Source: Bedellia somnulentella
Lineage: Eukaryota; Arthropoda; Insecta; Lepidoptera; Bedelliidae
Length of the DNA: 64,000 nt
Assembly (NCBI GenBank): GCA_963576735.1
Contig: OY755188.1
Coordinates: 14,496,323 to 14,560,322 of the forward strand
Direction: 5' to 3'
The notes below the pieces were generated by a model. That model made no database searches. It was not told the DNA's origin and was given only the letters and a program-made list of their open reading frames with translations. The translations under genes were made by a program, and so were the position numbers. Within the stretch, counting starts at the first letter, position 1, and each line of letters starts with the position of its first letter. This document shows positions 42,501 to 52,300 of this stretch, piece by piece.

Positions 42501-44123
42501 GTCTTGGTCATCTGCATCTCGACAAGTATTGGACGTCAAATTGATTAACTTGATAGGTGGCACCTTTCTTTGGTCAATAGTTTCATCAATGCTTCCCTGT
42601 GCAGATGCATTCCTAAGGTCAGTTGATACATCCTCTGTTACTTTTTCACTTGAACAAGCAACAGATGAACTTTCATTACTCGGACATTCTTCAACATTTT
42701 CATTAACTATTGGTGTAGTTGTAATACAGTTTGGGGGACTTGTATTTTCACAACTAGACTCTGGTAATACTGCTTTAGGGGACATTTCAGAGTTATATTC
42801 TGGTATAGCTGATGTAGATTGACATGGTTGCAGCACAGTTTCATTTATATTGGTGCCACTAGGGCTTTTTGGGGCACTTTGTTTATTTACAAGTTTTATT
42901 TTGTTTGGGGTACTTTTTAAAGTCTCCGTATTACACTCACTTACATCACTTTCATTAACAGTCTGATTGCTTTCAGCATTGATGTCTGATGAACTTGATA
43001 CACTCTTCACTAAACTATCACTGGTTGATGATTCTGGAAATTCAGATACCTGTAAGTCCACTGTTGATGTTACAGTTGAGTCCGGCCTAGACGGTCTATC
43101 AGAACTATGCCCTACAGATAATCTATTTTGTTCTTCACTTGAAACTTCACTAGACGTGGGTTCTACAGTTTCTACACTCACTGAACCACACTCATCACTG
43201 GTTGTCACTATTTTTAATGTCCGTTCACTAACTTCACTATTAAAATTGTCTTTACAGTCTGTATTACTGCTAGAAGGTAAGTTTGGTAGCGGACAGCTAC
43301 TAGGTATCTCACATTCAACACTAGAAGCTGGTTGGTCTTGTATTGATGAATTACTTTCTATTGATGGGGTTACATTTACACTTGAATCTGATTGGTACAC
43401 AGAACTTGATGTTTCCACAACTGACTCTTCCTCCTGGACTACAGATGATGAAGAAGCAGGCTCACTGAAAGTTACCACAGGTTCTTCAATTTCAGGCACT
43501 GAGGGAGTTACCAGAACAGACTCTGCACCAGAACTACTCTCTGGCGGCCTATCTAGTGTTTCAGAATCACATATGTTCTCAGATGGCTTTTCAGTGATGT
43601 TTGCCTCTGAGAGAATCTCAGACTGTGGGGAAACTACATTGCCATCTGATTGCTTATCTGTTGTTGTAGTGGGGCACTCAGTGGGTATATTCTCAGGAGA
43701 TTCCAAGGGTGGTTTGTTCGAGGCCTCAGGTAATGTTTCACTTTCAATATGATCTTCATTTTTTACTTCCTCTACAGCAGTTTCGGAGGGGAGTAGTGGA
43801 GCATCGGGTGCACAGTCAGGCGGATCGGGTTCGCGGGGCAGTCTGCGAGGTGCTCCGGGCCCGTCAACTAGTTCATCTATCATATCCAAAATCGCCTCCG
43901 TACTTGTGTTTGGATCATGAGTCGACGGCGACGGAACGCTATCCCCGTCGAAATTATCCTCGGACATGACTGGGGTATCGCACGAGCTTCCCGCTTCTGA
44001 CGAAATTTGGTGAACATTAGAATCCGCTTTAACCGCATCGGTCTCCTCAATAGTCTTTTCCCGCGCCGATTCAGGGCGGGAAGCGTTCGTCGCGATGCCC
44101 GCATCATCTTCCGAACTCTCCAT
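21600..44123 (-). CDS. e(y)3: Supporter of activation of yellow protein, SAYP/PHF10-like PHD-finger coactivator
   Basis: SAYP is a nuclear coactivator that, in Drosophila, links the PBAP (SWI/SNF) remodeller with TFIID. Exons in gene order: 44123-39346, 37511-37232, 36423-36320, 36071-35970, 34738-34663, 34547-34397, 33821-33580, 33110-32893, 32153-32024, 29480-29306, 28963-28778, 27544-27322, 24649-24540, 22012-21600. All phases agree and the sum is 7188 nt (2395 aa). Exon 1 (about 1592 aa) is acidic, Ser-rich and carries some 17 TKLNIKP/PKLTIKP repeats. The SAY-like core follows (QVAMFLNVKSFKRRYPEL, VTEALCDLG, YPLALLPGQYQ, then FPLNTVL). Two PHD fingers follow: CRVCGVREEHN, then MLFCDLCDRGFHAPCVGL. 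A further Cys-rich unit (GRYCPLCDRSFIG, ICKLCDRQLHQECV) and an acidic TEVTDSTE tail complete the protein. An acceptor at 44146-44147 upstream of the ATG implies a 5' UTR intron. Confidence 0.9.
22013..24539. other. e(y)3 last intron
   Basis: Contains a degraded 240-bp repeat at about 22155-22350 (CTAAGTCGTCTC complement, TTAAGTGGCTGAGTAATTAC). Near the far end, 24252-24434, a possible small element shows imperfect inverted ends TATACAGGATGTAGTAAAGG and TATAGGGTGTAAGAAAATGG. Otherwise no gene is visible. Confidence 0.45.
24650..24700 (-). promoter_or_regulatory. (TG)n splice-acceptor tract of e(y)3 exon 13
   Basis: On the minus strand the 50 nt before the AG at 24650-24651 are TG/CG repeats (GTGCGGTGTGTGTGTGTGCG) with almost no pyrimidine tract. 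The exon itself is certain from coding (GRYCPLCDRSF) and phase. Confidence 0.6.
24832..25030 (+). mobile_element. Degenerate non-autonomous Helitron
   Basis: The start TCTATATATATAAAAGAAGG and the late GTGCGAAGCCGGGGCGG are Helitron derivative ends common in Lepidoptera. The terminal CTAG has been lost here. Confidence 0.65.
25031..27321. other. e(y)3 intron, no further gene recognised
   Basis: AT-rich. A short frame at 26342-26581 shows no recognisable domain, codon pattern or splice context, so I do not call it a gene. Confidence 0.5.
28311..28509 (+). mobile_element. tRNA-hairpin retroposon, copy 3
   Basis: A 13-bp duplication TCCACATGGCTTA lies at 28298-28310 and 28510-28522, splitting a SINE fragment. 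It contains an almost complete tRNA-like unit at 28416-28488 whose 3' half is also present inverted in the left arm, so the RNA could fold into a long hairpin. Confidence 0.87.
28416..28488 (+). ncRNA. tRNA-like unit inside the hairpin retroposon
   Basis: The acceptor stem GACACGG pairs with CTGTGTC (one G-T). The D arm GCTC-GAGC and T arm GCGGG-CCCGC are good, with A-box TAGCTCAGTTGGCAGAGC and B-box GGTTCGATCCC. The anticodon arm is irregular (no T33 in the best fold), so it is a tRNA-derived RNA polymerase III promoter unit rather than a confident tRNA gene. Confidence 0.55.
29130..29250 (+). repeat. 240-bp SINE-like repeat, 3' half
   Basis: Diverged copy: CATCTTTTCTCCACTCAACT to GGCCGTGAGTATATGTATGT. 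Confidence 0.65.
29578..29692 (-). pseudogene. Partial copy of e(y)3 exon 10 head
   Basis: About 115 nt repeat the first 38 codons of the exon at 29480-29306 with an intact AG acceptor. It reads RKKLSKSKRTSLVSAIIETP and later CRVCGVREEHNR, then IVR-stop. Of nine codon differences, seven are silent and two conservative (A to G, V to I). The upstream intron (GATGGCGTTA, ACGATTTCTATCGAAC type) is duplicated as well. Confidence 0.85.
29700..31362. other. e(y)3 intron, repeats only
   Basis: Second copy of the duplicated intron block at about 29735-29795, then AT-rich sequence. AATAAAGATTTTTATTTATT at about 30525-30545 looks like a retroposon 3' end. No gene is visible. Confidence 0.45.
31363..31616 (-). 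repeat. 240-bp SINE-like repeat, full length
   Basis: Flanked by AAATAAAA on both sides (31355-31362 and 31617-31624), a likely target duplication. Confidence 0.78.
31900..31996 (+). repeat. 240-bp SINE-like repeat, 3' part
   Basis: CCAAATGTGGCTGAAGGCTT to GCCGTGAGTATATATGTATG; ends 28 bp beyond the donor side of e(y)3 exon 9. Confidence 0.65.
32590..32672 (-). pseudogene. Near-identical partial copy of e(y)3 exon 8 tail
   Basis: From about 32592 to 32669 the sequence matches 32893-32970 without a difference I can see (GTAGCACCTAACGTGGTGCT onward). It encodes GLYPLALLPGQYQHHVRCYT again. At the donor the copy has TATGGTGT where the exon has TACGGTGGGT. C-rich (CCCCTCCC) repeats and a shorter copy (GTAGCTGCTCCC) at about 32812 lie between. 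Confidence 0.88.
32673..32892. repeat. CCCCTCC / CTTTTCCTCCC low-complexity block
   Basis: Imperfect repeats of TACCTTTTCCTCCCC- and CTACTGTTTCCT-like units between e(y)3 exon 8 and its partial copy. Confidence 0.7.
33276..33362 (-). repeat. 240-bp SINE-like repeat, degraded 3' part
   Basis: Recognisable by ACAGCTATAAATCTTCAAAA and GGTAGCCATATATTCCG. Confidence 0.5.
34190..34335 (+). pseudogene. Old LINE C-terminal fragment
   Basis: AAAATGCAGAAGAATAAAAG and GGGAAGCAAGAGACG resemble the LINE end at 16666 and 58045 but with many changes. Confidence 0.45.
34819..35509. mobile_element. Non-autonomous hAT-like element
   Basis: The termini TAGGCATGG are inverted, and an 8-bp duplication GTGTCAAG flanks it (34811-34818 and 35510-35517). 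It fits the hAT preference nTnnnnAn. The interior is AT-rich with repeated ATCATATGATTA motifs and no ORF. It lies in the e(y)3 intron between exons 4 and 5. Confidence 0.85.
35580..35670 (+). repeat. 240-bp SINE-like repeat, 3' part
   Basis: AATTTCTCAGCTCTGGCTAC to GCCGTGAGTATATGATAG. Confidence 0.65.
36950..37115 (-). pseudogene. LINE C-terminal fragment
   Basis: The minus strand reads INVDEAREVCLDRTKWRSIV, the same LINE end as at 16666 and 58045, inside the e(y)3 intron between exons 2 and 3. Confidence 0.72.
37726..37967 (-). repeat. 240-bp SINE-like repeat with AAAAAGAAAC duplication
   Basis: Target duplication at 37716-37725 and 37968-37977. In e(y)3 intron 1. Confidence 0.82.
38113..38619 (+). 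pseudogene. LINE C-terminal fragment, possible restriction-like endonuclease domain
   Basis: From NQAAKILHQELALKYGLL the frame runs through KPDIVVWDRSQSRVFLVDVT and AETEKRRKYLDLA to a stop at 38617-38619. A PD..(X)n..VDV..K pattern resembles the PD-(D/E)XK-like endonuclease tail of R2-type or NeSL-type LINEs; this assignment is tentative. It is 5' truncated, with AATAATAATAA at the left and an (AAT)n tail at about 38725-38740. It lies antisense in e(y)3 intron 1. Confidence 0.7.
38741..39340. other. e(y)3 intron 1, remainder
   Basis: AT-rich with a GTGTTTTGTG-type run at 39155-39190. No gene is seen. Confidence 0.45.
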
Positions 44124-46440
44124 TATCTACTTCTTTTCGATGCCGTCATATCTGAAATACAAAACGCTCGGTTGGTGACACAGGCATAGGCGGAGATACA
44201 CTTCCGATATGTACTTGATAGCTACGAAGATTCACAGGCACCATTCTAATTCACCATAAACGCTACATTGATACACTTGCTGGGGCCATAGTGTTAAATA
44301 TACGTACACATGTATTTAACTTTCATTATACTGATTTATTTGCTTCACAACGAAATTGTGGGGTCACTGTGTATATTTATCAGCGTAAACCGGCAAACAA
44401 AAGCTTGTATACGCCATTTTTAAACCAAAGACATGGCAGGTCTCGTTGTAATGGCTTGTAAAAAATAATTCAAACGAGCTATTCGGCCATTGTCGTGTTG
44501 GTAAACTGCAAGATTCACATAGATAGCACCACTGTAGCTTGGGCTTCTAAAAAGAGTCATAAATATGTGATTTACATGTGTTGAAACGAGTAAGGCGATA
44601 ACTTTTCCAAACGGAAATAATATTTTTTTATAGTGGCAACAGAATTGTTATGATTTATGTTCAGTGTTACCATATAAGCTCAAAATTTCAAGAACAAACA
44701 TAGACATGGTAGTTACTTTAACCAGTTTAGTGGGTACTTTCTCGAGGTAATCTCTAACATTTGGCAAAGGTCACGTCAGTTTATATTGTAATCATTAATC
44801 AATGTTGGTGTAATTTATATTTGTTATAGAATTTTCTTTAATCTGAAGTAACTACCAACAAGGAAATTACAATATAACAGCAGACTTACTCATAGACAAA
44901 TTAAAGATGCGTTGACACAATCCAAGTAACCTTGTAGAGGGGTTTCCATCTATAATTTTTAGTTATAAAATTTCTCGTAAGATAGCGCTGTACGTCATAA
45001 CATATTATGTCAAAATATTGATGCTGAATTACGACTCAAGACTCAAAAAGTTTCATAAATTAATAATTATGTTTTTATGCCATCAAACGAAGATTAATTA
45101 AAAATGATTAATACTACTGAAATCTTATAATGCTTTGATTTAACTAATAATTCAGTTCAGCCAGTCAATTTGATTGACCGCAATTTGATATTTAAGTACT
45201 GAATGTAGACCATCTGTTACATATTCAGTGAAACTCGTTGAACTGTCAAATTTAAAACCCCTGATTCAAAATGTATTTTGATGGCTTTTTGTCAAGACTC
45301 ATATAAATAATATAAAGCAAAGTTCCGTTTATGGTAGCAAGCAAATAATAAACAAAAGGTAATAAGAATATATATAAATAAGAGCAGTTAAAAACCTGCT
45401 AGCTTTTATTTTTCATTTTTATACGAAAAACTGTTTAGAGTAAGCCATATAATAATCAGAATAATTATTTCGTTAAAAAAATGTTCCCTTTCGAGCAGGC
45501 AGATGATAGCGATCACCATATTTTGTACGATGCTGACAATCCCGGCGAAATTCATTTACATTCGTTCAGCCTTCAATTCTCTTTTAACACCTAAAATCTA
45601 AATCTACCGTCCGTGGTAGTCTCGACTTGCTAATAATACTGTCAACATTGGTTTTATCTATATCTTTAATTCATGAATATTACATCCATACTTTCACGAC
45701 ATAACAGTTATATGACCGATGGTTTTGGTTTTAGACATTTCTTTCCTTTAGTAGTAGTCATTTGTACATAAACAACAATTCATGTTAGTAATATTTTGTT
45801 GTATTTAATTTTTTTAATTGGTGCCTAAAGAGCGAATAAAAACATATTTTGTTTCTTTTTATGTGGCAATGATATTTTGTACATACATACATAAACTCAC
45901 GGCTGTAAATCTCTAGAAGGGGTAGCCAGAGCTAAGGAATAAGACATTCCTCAGCCACTTTTGGATATATATATAGATATATATGTATATATATATATAT
46001 TTGATATTTTGTAATGAAACATAAATATTTGCTAACTAGAATAAAAAGAAACGACATAATCACGGGCTCACGGCAATATATAATATTTACCAAGATAGTC
46101 TGTAGATGGATTGTGAGTTTCAATCTAAAGCTAATTGTATATGTTGTAGTATAATTGGCATCAAAGTACAACAATAACCCTACATTATCCAAGTAGGAAG
46201 ATTTTAACATCGGGATCACTTGTATAATATCAACGTGGCTGGCTTTTGTTTTGATACTAACTACTAACTATTGCTATAATATGTTTCTCTGCTCCTCGGC
46301 TTAATTTATTTCTTTTTCATTTCAGTTCAGTTTGTTTTGTATTTGTATTTTATTCAGGATAAAGTTACACTTGTAATTATATTTTTCTCCGTAATATTGT
46401 GATTAAATTAGTCAACAACCGAAACTCATAGAAACTTAAA
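44124..46440. other. Divergent intergenic region, e(y)3 to Naa20
   Basis: It must contain the promoters of both genes, since e(y)3 runs leftward and Naa20 rightward. A splice acceptor 24 nt above the e(y)3 ATG shows that a non-coding first exon lies here. I cannot place TATA or initiator elements with confidence. A truncated 240-bp repeat lies at 45884-45965, followed by an (AT)n microsatellite to about 46000. Confidence 0.5.
45884..45965 (-). repeat. 240-bp SINE-like repeat, 5'-truncated
   Basis: Only the tail-side part is present (CTCACGGCTGTAAATCTC to CTCAGCCACTTTTGG), ending abruptly in (AT)n. Confidence 0.7.
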
Positions 46441-49298
46441 ATGACCACGATTAGACCTTTTGTATGTGAAGATATGTTAAAGTTCAACAATGTGTAAGTA
46501 ACAAGATCGAAAAACATTATTTTTTTCATGCCTAATGTAACCGTGAAGTTGCCTAGATGCCGACAAAAGGAAAGAGGGGCAAAAACATATATCTGCAATG
46601 CAATACATTTTTATTGTTATAATATGCTCATATTATTCTGCACCCATAACAGTTCAAAGTGGAACATTGATTCCCGTCCCGACTGCTGCACCTGTTTTAC
46701 TTACTACGCTACCTATCTTTATTTATATATTAATTAAATACTATGTATCATCTGTACTTTTGAGGTTAGCCTGTTATATTGATATATTTATTTATTAATT
46801 GACCATCAACAGTGAAAACAAGAAACATGGCACAGAACATACAATTGTTTTACAAAGCCAGTGACAGGTGATCACAGGATCATATATATTAGAGATGCTC
46901 AGATTATTTTTTTTGGTCGGTACCCAATGTTCATTCCACTTTCCTTTTTGGGTGCGACTGACGGTCAAGACAAGCAGTTATTGTTTCATTGAAATATCTT
47001 TTTAATTTTATTTTTTGTAGAGTAAATTACCCAGCAGTGCCAGGTATCCATCGCTATTACCTGGTACCCGGCTAGGTACCAGAACTACACCACCTACTTA
47101 TCCCATATATTGGTACATAGACTAAACCTAGTTTACTAACCTTTCTTAATTAATCAGATGGTCATATCCTCTGTGTGATGTTTCAGAAATTTGGATCCCC
47201 TGACTGAGACATATGGCTTATCATTTTACACGCAGTATCTAGCACATTGGCCTGAATATTTCCAAGTAGCTGAATCACCTAGTGGTGAAATAATGGGTTA
47301 CAGTAAGTTTATTTTTTAACTTCTCTGGTATTTTAGACTATTATTAATATATTAATGTATTGTAGTGCGGGCTTAGAATGTCACTACCCCTTCGTACCCA
47401 CAGGTGTCGTAAAAGGCGACTAAATGAATAAAAATATTCATCTTCAGACAGCACAAGATCTATTGATTTACTAATCTTAAAACTCAGTGTGATAGTACTT
47501 ATATTCTACCAGGAATTTGGTTATATTAATTAAGTGGCTGATAAGTGCACAATTGCCACTATTCGCTACCGCCCTAAGGACTCCTTTGCTGCTGCTACCC
47601 TGCACAGTGTAGTTGAGAAGCTATCTATTTCTGTATACGCCAACATAGCTGAGGCACTATGGTAGCGGGGCAATCCCAACTAAGAGTATGGTTTTTTTTA
47701 GTGGTTATTGGGCAATGTGTTTAGAGACCCATTACCAAAAATACTTTATATCTACCATCTTGTCCCTTATCAATTTCCAAATGTGGCTGAGAAGTTTCTT
47801 GCTCTGGTCTGGCTACCTCTTTTTGGGATTTCTGTCCTTGAGTATATGTATGTTAGACTATTAGTGTCATGAAATTCTCTACTTTCAGTTATGGGTAAAG
47901 CTGAAGGTCATGGTGAAAACTGGCATGGACATGTGACAGCATTGACAGTAGGTCCTGATTATCGTCGCCTTGGTCTTGCTGCAACACTCATGAATATATT
48001 GGAAGAGGTTTCTGAGAGGTCAGGAAGGATATATATTAATTATTATACTAACAATAGCTTGTGTAAATGATTTTGTATTTTTTATATTATTTCAGGAAGA
48101 ATGCATACTTTGTAGATTTGTTTGTAAGAGTAAGCAATAAAGTTGCAATAAATATGTATAAAAACCTTGGCTATATCGTTTACCGTACTGTGCTGGAGTA
48201 CTACTCGGGAGATCCTGATGAAGATGCCTATGGTAAGTTAAATACATCTAGTCTAGTAGCTTAAAAAACTAGTTAGCTATCTTAGTAATTATTACTCAGA
48301 TGTACCATCACCTATTATGAAATATGCCAGCTGTGCCTTAGAGTGTTGAGTAAAGGTTACAAATACTTATGAATTGATCCTTTTTTGTACAACCAAGACA
48401 GCTCAGTAGGTAGAACATGCACTTATCATGCAGAGGCATCAGTTCTTACTCTGAGTTGGGCATATACCAATGTGTCTTTTCTGAAGATATATAGGGTGTC
48501 CCAAGAAATAGTGTCAAGCGGAAGTCCAAGGACAGAATACCCCTAGGGGTAACCAAATTACCCCCATGTATGTTCTGTGACTTTTTGTAGTTTTCGAGAT
48601 ATGATTTTTTTTCATATTTTTTTGTTAAACCTTGGCTTATTTGACATTATTGGTCACAGAGACATCAATTGTTGAGATACAAGCTTGATTTTTCTGAAAT
48701 AGGTGAACAGTAGCACTTGCAAAAACAAAAGCAATTGTGAGCCGATATGCTACTATTAGGCCATTAAAAAAATGTTGAATCCTAAGTTTGTTAAAATGTT
48801 TAAATTAAAGATCTCTTTTATTTCTTGGGACACCCTGTATGTGTGGTCAGTTTATCACCAATGTTAACACTGTCTAAAAACACTTTAAAGAAACCCACAT
48901 ACTCATGTACATGTGACAGTGTATTCCTACAAATGGGTGATATGAATAAACAAACAACTGAATCTGAGATTATTTTGTGCTTCAGAGGCATGTTAACAAG
49001 TTTGCCCTAGCTAATATCACTGTAGTATTTGTTCTACCAACCTACACTGTTAGCCAGGTGAACTATGACCAAATTACACTAATCTTGATATACATTGACT
49101 ATGCCTGAGAAATATGGATGATTCTACAGCATATAGTCTCTTTTTGATATCTAATATACATCATACCTTTAAGGATATTTAATATATAATATACTTGTTT
49201 TTTTTCTTACAGATATGAGAAAAGCATGTTCAAGAGATGTCAACAAATTATCTGTAGTACCACTAGCTCATCCTGTCAGACCTGAAGATGTTGACTGA
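46441..49298 (+). CDS. Naa20: N-alpha-acetyltransferase 20, NatB catalytic subunit
   Basis: Naa20 acetylates protein N-termini starting Met-Asp, Met-Glu, Met-Asn or Met-Gln, together with Naa25, on ribosomes. Five exons: 46441-46493, 47187-47302, 47889-48018, 48096-48232 and 49213-49298 (173 aa, all phases consistent). It starts MTTIRPFVCEDMLKFNNV. The GNAT fold shows LDPLTETYGLSFY, then ALTVGPDYRRLGLAA, where RRxGLA is the acetyl-CoA loop. This is followed by FVDLFVRVSNKVAINMYKNL and the ending VPLAHPVRPEDVD. Length and sequence match the family closely. Introns 2, 3 and 4 contain repeats, including a mariner-like MITE at 48492. AATAAA follows the stop by only two bases. Confidence 0.97.
47360..47852 (+). 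repeat. 240-bp SINE-like repeat, diverged and expanded
   Basis: The head TAGTGCGGGCTTAGAATGTC is near 47365 and the tail side (CCAAATGTGGCTGAGAAGTT, TCCTTGAGTATATGTATG) ends at about 47852. About 250 extra bases lie between, perhaps another insertion. It lies in Naa20 intron 2. Confidence 0.55.
48395..48960 (+). repeat. tRNA-SINE relic interrupted by a MITE
   Basis: ACAGCTCAGTAGGTAGAACA and ATACCAATGTGTCTTTTCTG are the SINE head. GTGTGGTCAGTTTATCACCA and CATGTGACAGTGTATTC continue after the element at 48492-48837. Confidence 0.7.
48492..48837. mobile_element. Mariner-like MITE with TA duplication
   Basis: The ends (C/T)AGGGTGTCCCAAGAAATA are inverted repeats of about 18 bp. TA flanks both sides (48490-48491 and 48838-48839). 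At 346 bp with no ORF it is non-autonomous. It splits an older SINE relic. Confidence 0.8.
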
Positions 49299-49300
49299 CA

Positions 49301-49306
49301 AATAAA
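49301..49306 (+). terminator. Naa20 polyadenylation signal AATAAA
   Basis: The canonical hexamer begins two bases after the Naa20 stop codon, implying a very short 3' UTR. Confidence 0.7.
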
Positions 49307-49365
49307 ACAATGTACTCTTGTAATATTAATTTAGTCATTAATATAATTTATGAACATAACTGAGT

Positions 49366-49371
49366 TTTATT
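49366..49371 (-). terminator. crn polyadenylation signal overlapping the stop codon
   Basis: On the minus strand GAA-TAA-AAC contains AATAAA, so the stop codon itself is part of the hexamer. If used, the mRNA would end about 49340-49350, close to or meeting the Naa20 end. Confidence 0.6.
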
Positions 49372-52300
49372 CATTCCTTTCCTCATTTTGATTTGAACTT
49401 GGTGGAGTGTTTGAAGATTCAGTTTCGGATTCTTTTTCTGTATTTTCTGATTCCTCTTGATTGGTATTTTCATTAACAGTTTCAGACAATTCTTTCTTTT
49501 TTCGCCATTGCTTAGCTGCTGCTAGAAGCTTCAGATTAGGTTTAACCATTTCATCCTCTGGGAATATGTAGTCGAAAATTTCTTCCCATCCTTCTTCAAC
49601 TCCACTTTCACTAACAATCTTCTGTCTCTTTTTGACTCTGCGTGGCATCTTAGAAAGCACCTTTTCTAGTTTTTCTTCATCTCCTATCTCTGTTTCAAAC
49701 TCTTTCCAAGCTTCTAATAAAAGGACTCTTGATTCTTTTTCCCCAGTACTTCTCAGGATATCATTCGCGCGCTCGTAAACGCGTCTGGCCATTTCAACAT
49801 TTATATTGTCAGTATTTTCTGCATTTAGTTCAAATTTAGCATACGATAGCCAAACCTTTACGTGGACTGTTCTTTCTAATAGTCGCTCATACAATTGCCT
49901 AGCCTTTTCAGTTTCTCCTTGCGAGACTTCAAAATCAATATAACTTTTCCACAATACTTCAGGCATATCCAAACGGGGTTGACTCACAGCTATCTCATAT
50001 ATAGACCGTGCTCTATCAATATCTCCAAGTAATGTTTCTAGTTCTCCAAACTTAATCCACGTAATGCAATTCTCAGGTCCATACTCGAGGAATTTTTGAT
50101 ACAATATTCTGCATCTGTCAAACTCTCGCAATTGAATTTCAAGGTCAATATATCCTCTGTACAATTTATCTCTCGGACACATCCCCAAAGCCATACCTAA
50201 TGTTTTTCTAGCTTGTTTAAGATCTTTGCATCTCACTTCAAATTGCGCATACATTAGCCAAATTTTTGAGAAAGTAAATATCTTATGTGGAATCAATTCC
50301 AAACAAGTTCTGTATACTTGACGGGTCCTCTCTATGTCTTCAGCTTCAAGTTCTTCATATAAAGCATAGTTAATCCATAGGTATATATATCGTCTCCAAA
50401 ATTGCTTGTCTTTTGAAGGTGGGACATTTGCTATGGCTCTTTCATAAGTATCTCTTATAACATCTAAATTACCTTCGTTTTCTACAAGGCGAATATAATC
50501 GAACCATGCATCATAATTAGTAGGATTCTCAATGACTTCTTGTTCATACATGTATTTTCTTTTACTTACAATAACATCTTCAATACCAGACCTATCACCA
50601 TATTTCTTTTCATGAATGGTGTAAGCTTTGTACAATTCTTTGTTTCTGTCTTTTGGTATATGATCAAGAGCATATTTGTAAATTACTCTAGCCCGATCAT
50701 GTTCCTTCTGATTTTCTTCAAACTTAGCAAATGCTATGAACAGCCTTTCGTCGAGTTCCTCATCTCCAAAGAACTCTACAGCTCTTTCGAAAACTTTTCT
50801 AGCACCATTAATGAAACCATGGTTCTCTTCAAATCTCGCATATTTTATCCAATTCTTGACATCAGGATGGACCATAACAAATCTTTCATAAATTTGTCTA
50901 GCTCTGTCTAATTCTTTGTATCTCAGCTCAAAATTAATGTATGTTTGCCACGCTTGTTCGTCAGGCTGCCATTCCATCCATCTTTCAAATACCTTGAGTA
51001 ATGAAAAAAAGGTTATCAAACAACTATGCAAAATATTTTAGAATTACTGAAGTAAAAAAGTGCTAATATATGCAATATAGTATTTTCATTGATTTTATTA
51101 CATACATACATATACTCACGGCTATATTTCCCTTGAAGGGGTAACCAGAGCTAAGGAATTATAAATTCCTCAGCCACTTTTGGAAGTTGAGTGGGGAAAA
51201 GATGGTAAAAATAAAGGTTTTTGGTGATGGGTCTCCAACCGCATCGCCCAAAAATCCAATAATAAGCCCCAATACCCTTAGTCGCCTCTTACGACACCCG
51301 TGGGTAGAAAGGGCTACATTCTAAGCCGGCACTACACGGCATTGATTTTATTGTACCTTGTTTTATTAAAAAGACGTTTCGAAAGCACAATCAAGTTGTT
51401 ATAATATATTTCAAATGTATTACTAAAGGCAAATAAATATATATATTTTTTTTTTTTTTTTAATTTTAATATTTTTTCCTTGGTACTTCTATGTATATAT
51501 TCTGTAAATACCTAGCTTTCTTTGGTCTTTATTGTTTTTTTTTACCACCACATATATATACTCATTCTACCATCAAAAAGTAAATCCTTAGATCACTGAC
51601 ATAGTCCAAAAGTTGCGAAGCCTGCAATGCATGCATACCTGGCTATTGAATGATAGGGTATATTTCAAGCAGAGCCCACCCCTATTGGGACTGGGGAAAG
51701 GGTGCAGAAAACAAATGAATGAGACCAGTACAGGGCTGGTTATTGTGATGACCTATGTCCAGCAGTGGACATCTACTGTCTGATAATGACTGAAGTTAAA
51801 TCTCAATAGGTATAAGAAAGTTATACTTACCTATAATTATTATATACATACATACATACATACATATTCTCACGCCGTTAGTTCCCATTGGGGTAGGCAG
51901 AGACTATTGATCAATAGTCTCTGCCTACCCCCAATTATTATATATTATATAATACAATAGTATAATTACCTGCCGGGCAGCAGGAACATTTTCAAGCATT
52001 TCTTCCATATAAGTATATTTGTACCAAAACTGTGACACTCTTGGTAGTATGGTGACTGCTCTATCCCAAAGGTTGCGAGCATGGTTAACTTGTCTGTTCC
52101 TCATTTCCATTTCAGTATATTTCAACCTAAAACAAACATATCAAAACTTTTATGGAATACTAATCTTACATGATACCTATTTGACTATGTAAGTCATGTG
52201 TCAATGTATTGAGCAAATCAGTGATAAGAATTCCCAAAGATGGCCTGAAATATTTAGAAGTATAAGAACCTCTGCCACCCCTCAGGGGTATAATATATGG

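Noticed and set aside
42967..43752. Long plus-strand open frame (261 codons) opposite e(y)3 exon 1
   Set aside because: It is the antisense shadow of a Ser/Glu-rich coding exon whose codon composition avoids stops on the other strand. No domain or splice context supports it.
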